14,829 nucleotides of DNA from NCBI GenBank assembly GCA_031264715.1, contig JAISDP010000004.1, positions 1 through 14,829 of the forward strand. Reading direction: 5' to 3'. Under the pieces are notes generated by a model. That model was given only the letters and a program-made list of their open reading frames with translations, was not told the DNA's origin and made no database searches. The position numbers and the translations under genes were made by a program. Shown here piece by piece: positions 13,530 to 14,829 of this stretch; the first letter of the stretch is position 1; the number at the start of each line of letters is the position of its first letter. This stretch comes from Bacteroidales bacterium (GTDB lineage Bacteria > Bacteroidota > Bacteroidia > Bacteroidales > UBA4181).

Positions 13530-13694
13530 ATGGTAAAGAATTGCAACATCCCGAAAGGTGGATATTGTATATGTGATGACGGTTGTGGTTGTTATGAGCC
13601 AGCAAATAATCAGTATAGTCTGTATAATGAAGAATATGTAGGAACAAATGGAGATGATCAAGTTGATGTAGGTGGCCCAAACTTGGGTTATTGA
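13530..13694 (+). CDS. Cys-rich mini-protein, possible RiPP-like peptide
   Basis: A 54-residue ORF runs from ATG 13530 to TGA 13694; an in-frame stop at 13518 fixes its upstream limit. Its N-terminal part is MVKNCNIPKGG and is followed by YCICDDGCGCYEPANNQYS, with cysteines at 5, 13, 15, 19 and 21, then a Gly/Asp/Asn-rich tail ending GGPNLGY. A GG followed by CxC and Asn-rich sequence recalls the Bacteroidales 'GG' radical-SAM-modified peptide precursors I know of, but the leader here is only 11 residues and there is no N-terminal KExxxLxGG helix in frame. A sequence reading KDRKELNQIKRI exists in another frame just upstream (about 13492-13527), so the gene could be frame-disrupted. The next gene, 164 bp downstream, is a beta-propeller lipoprotein. 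Coding status is moderately likely. Confidence 0.45.
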   Translation: MVKNCNIPKGGYCICDDGCGCYEPANNQYSLYNEEYVGTNGDDQVDVGGPNLGY

Positions 13695-13700
13695 AAGGTT

Positions 13701-13732
13701 TTATTACAGGTAGAATGGAAAGTCTGTAATAA
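13701..13732 (+). terminator. Hairpin after the mini-protein ORF
   Basis: TTATTACAG (13701-13709) and CTGTAATAA (13724-13732) form a perfect 9-bp stem with a 14-nt loop, starting seven bases after the TGA. It is followed by GGTTTTGT, a weak T-stretch. It may end or attenuate transcription before the beta-propeller gene. Its position just past the stop supports the mini-protein as a real gene. Confidence 0.4.
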
Positions 13733-13858
13733 GGTTTTGTAACTTCAAATTAAGCGTTTGACCTGAATTGCATGATTAGAATACCCGGTTCAAGATGTAC
13801 GTACGATTGAATTTCGACTAATCCTGTGATTTGGGTCTAAGCATTAAAAGTTAGTTTA

Positions 13859-14829
13859 ATGAAAAAAGTTTTACCTGTGATTTTACCTGCTTGTTTTATG
13901 TTAGCAGGATGCCGAATGTCTTCCGATAACTCGAACCGTCAGGATTTAAACGAATGTCCACAAGTAGCTGAACTCAGACAGGTCAATACCCACAAAGTCG
14001 TCGTATGCGACCCTCATCTGTTCAAAGATACTGTAATACTGCCATTAAGTCATTTTACAGAAGAATTGCAAATCGTGAAGTTGGAAAATACGGCAGAGGC
14101 CTTAGTTTCGGAATCACCTGTGATCATAGGAAATCACCATATATTGGTTAACATGAGATGGAGTGATAAAACCCCATACAGATTGTTTGACAAGTCGGGC
14201 AGGTTTATCACAAATATAGGAACATTTGGGAAAGGACCTAATGAATATATGTATATAAGTGATCAACAATTAGATGAAAAAAATGGTCGAATTTTTTTAT
14301 TACCCGTTAACAGCAAAAAAATATTGGTGTATGATCTGAATGGGAATAGTTATGACCCGATACCATTACCATATCAATCCTCAAGAAGCAGAATTTATGT
14401 TGATCAAGCTGACTCTACACTTTCCGTCATTACACTTCCATTGAGGGATAGCCGATTTGCGGCGCCATATTTTGCATGGATGCAAAAACTTTCGGGTAAA
14501 ATAATAAATGGTATATCCTCAAAAGGTTTTGAACTTGAAGGTAAACACGTGCTTGGCGGATTTTTCCAAATATTTTCCGGGAATAATACGCCTGAAAAGG
14601 ACTTTCTTATTTTTTCCTTTATCCCTCGTAAGGATACATTGTATCATTATGATATGGAAGGCAATCGATTGATACCTCAATTTACTGTTGATTTCAAGGA
14701 TAATCAAATACCCATTCACGTGTATTGGGAATTACCGCATCATTATATGGGAGATTTATCAGAATCTGAAGAGGTCCAGCCCCGACAGTGGACAACAAAA
14801 AACCATAAATATTATGTGCTTGAAAAGGC
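13859..14829 (+). CDS. 6-bladed beta-propeller lipoprotein (5' part, cut by window end)
   Basis: An ORF of at least 323 residues starts at ATG 13859 and runs open to the window end. The signal peptide MKKVLPVILPACFMLAGC ends in lipobox LAGC with Cys18, so the mature protein is a lipoprotein of the cell envelope. After a linker, the segment FTEELQIVKLEN leads into repeated propeller-like strands: PYRLFDKSGRFITNIGTFGK and GPNEY (126-130), NGRIFLLP, and KILVYDLNGN. The F-DK-G-F...IG..G.GP.EY pattern is the hallmark of the Bacteroidota 6-bladed beta-propeller lipoproteins. Their function is mostly unknown; relatives are often found near small secreted or modified peptides. The codons are much more AT-rich than those of purL. 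Whether the gene is complete beyond the window cannot be seen. Confidence 0.85.
   Translation, partial: MKKVLPVILPACFMLAGCRMSSDNSNRQDLNECPQVAELRQVNTHKVVVCDPHLFKDTVILPLSHFTEELQIVKLENTAEALVSESPVIIGNHHILVNMRWSDKTPYRLFDKSGRFITNIGTFGKGPNEYMYISDQQLDEKNGRIFLLPVNSKKILVYDLNGNSYDPIPLPYQSSRSRIYVDQADSTLSVITLPLRDSRFAAPYFAWMQKLSGKIINGISSKGFELEGKHVLGGFFQIFSGNNTPEKDFLIFSFIPRKDTLYHYDMEGNRLIPQFTVDFKDNQIPIHVYWELPHHYMGDLSESEEVQPRQWTTKNHKYYVLEK

Overview
The window looks like chromosomal DNA of a member of the Bacteroidota, most likely a Bacteroidales species. The signs are a single-chain PurL of about 1240 residues that begins MIYFFRNQ, lipoprotein signal peptides ending in LASC and LAGC, A-rich translation starts without Shine-Dalgarno sites, promoter candidates of the TTTG / TAnnTTTG type, and protein families (DUF5722-like, 6-bladed beta-propeller lipoprotein) that I know mainly from this phylum. 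The species cannot be fixed from the sequence. Base composition shifts from clearly GC-rich in purL to clearly AT-rich in the last 1.3 kb.

Layout. (1) 1-4907, plus strand: purL (de novo purine synthesis), then a class I SAM-dependent methyltransferase 42 bp later, probably co-transcribed. (2) 4908-5253: a repeat-rich intergenic stretch between convergent genes, with an A/T stem-loop, a GC-rich hairpin, a 23-bp tandem repeat (three units) and a 62-nt nested inverted repeat. (3) 5254-11448, minus strand, read right to left: a DUF5722-like lipoprotein with a probable clan-A glycosidase fold, a secreted GH99/GH71-like barrel protein with a C-terminal beta-sandwich, a secreted ComEC-like metallo-beta-lactamase-fold hydrolase, and a cytoplasmic coiled-coil protein. 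The first two form a small glycan-related pair without SusC/SusD in view. (4) 11449-13057: a divergent plus-strand LytTR-type DNA-binding protein with a C-terminal cysteine cluster, then a two-unit 41-bp repeat, a good promoter candidate, and an unrecognised helical protein. (5) 13091-13358: seven copies of a 16-bp palindrome related to TTTGCAAGCTTGCAAA, spaced at exactly 42 bp. This is the most unusual structure in the window. (6) 13404-14829: a possible structured RNA, a previously unlisted 54-residue Cys-rich mini-protein with a GG-then-CxC pattern, a hairpin, and the 5' part of a 6-bladed beta-propeller lipoprotein cut off by the window end.

How the parts fit. purL and the methyltransferase are housekeeping or metabolic. 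The minus-strand enzymes probably act at the cell surface or in the periplasm on a carbohydrate. The right end may be the edge of a peptide (RiPP-like) locus, but the evidence for that lies mostly outside the window. No tRNA, rRNA, transposase, integrase or Cas gene was seen.
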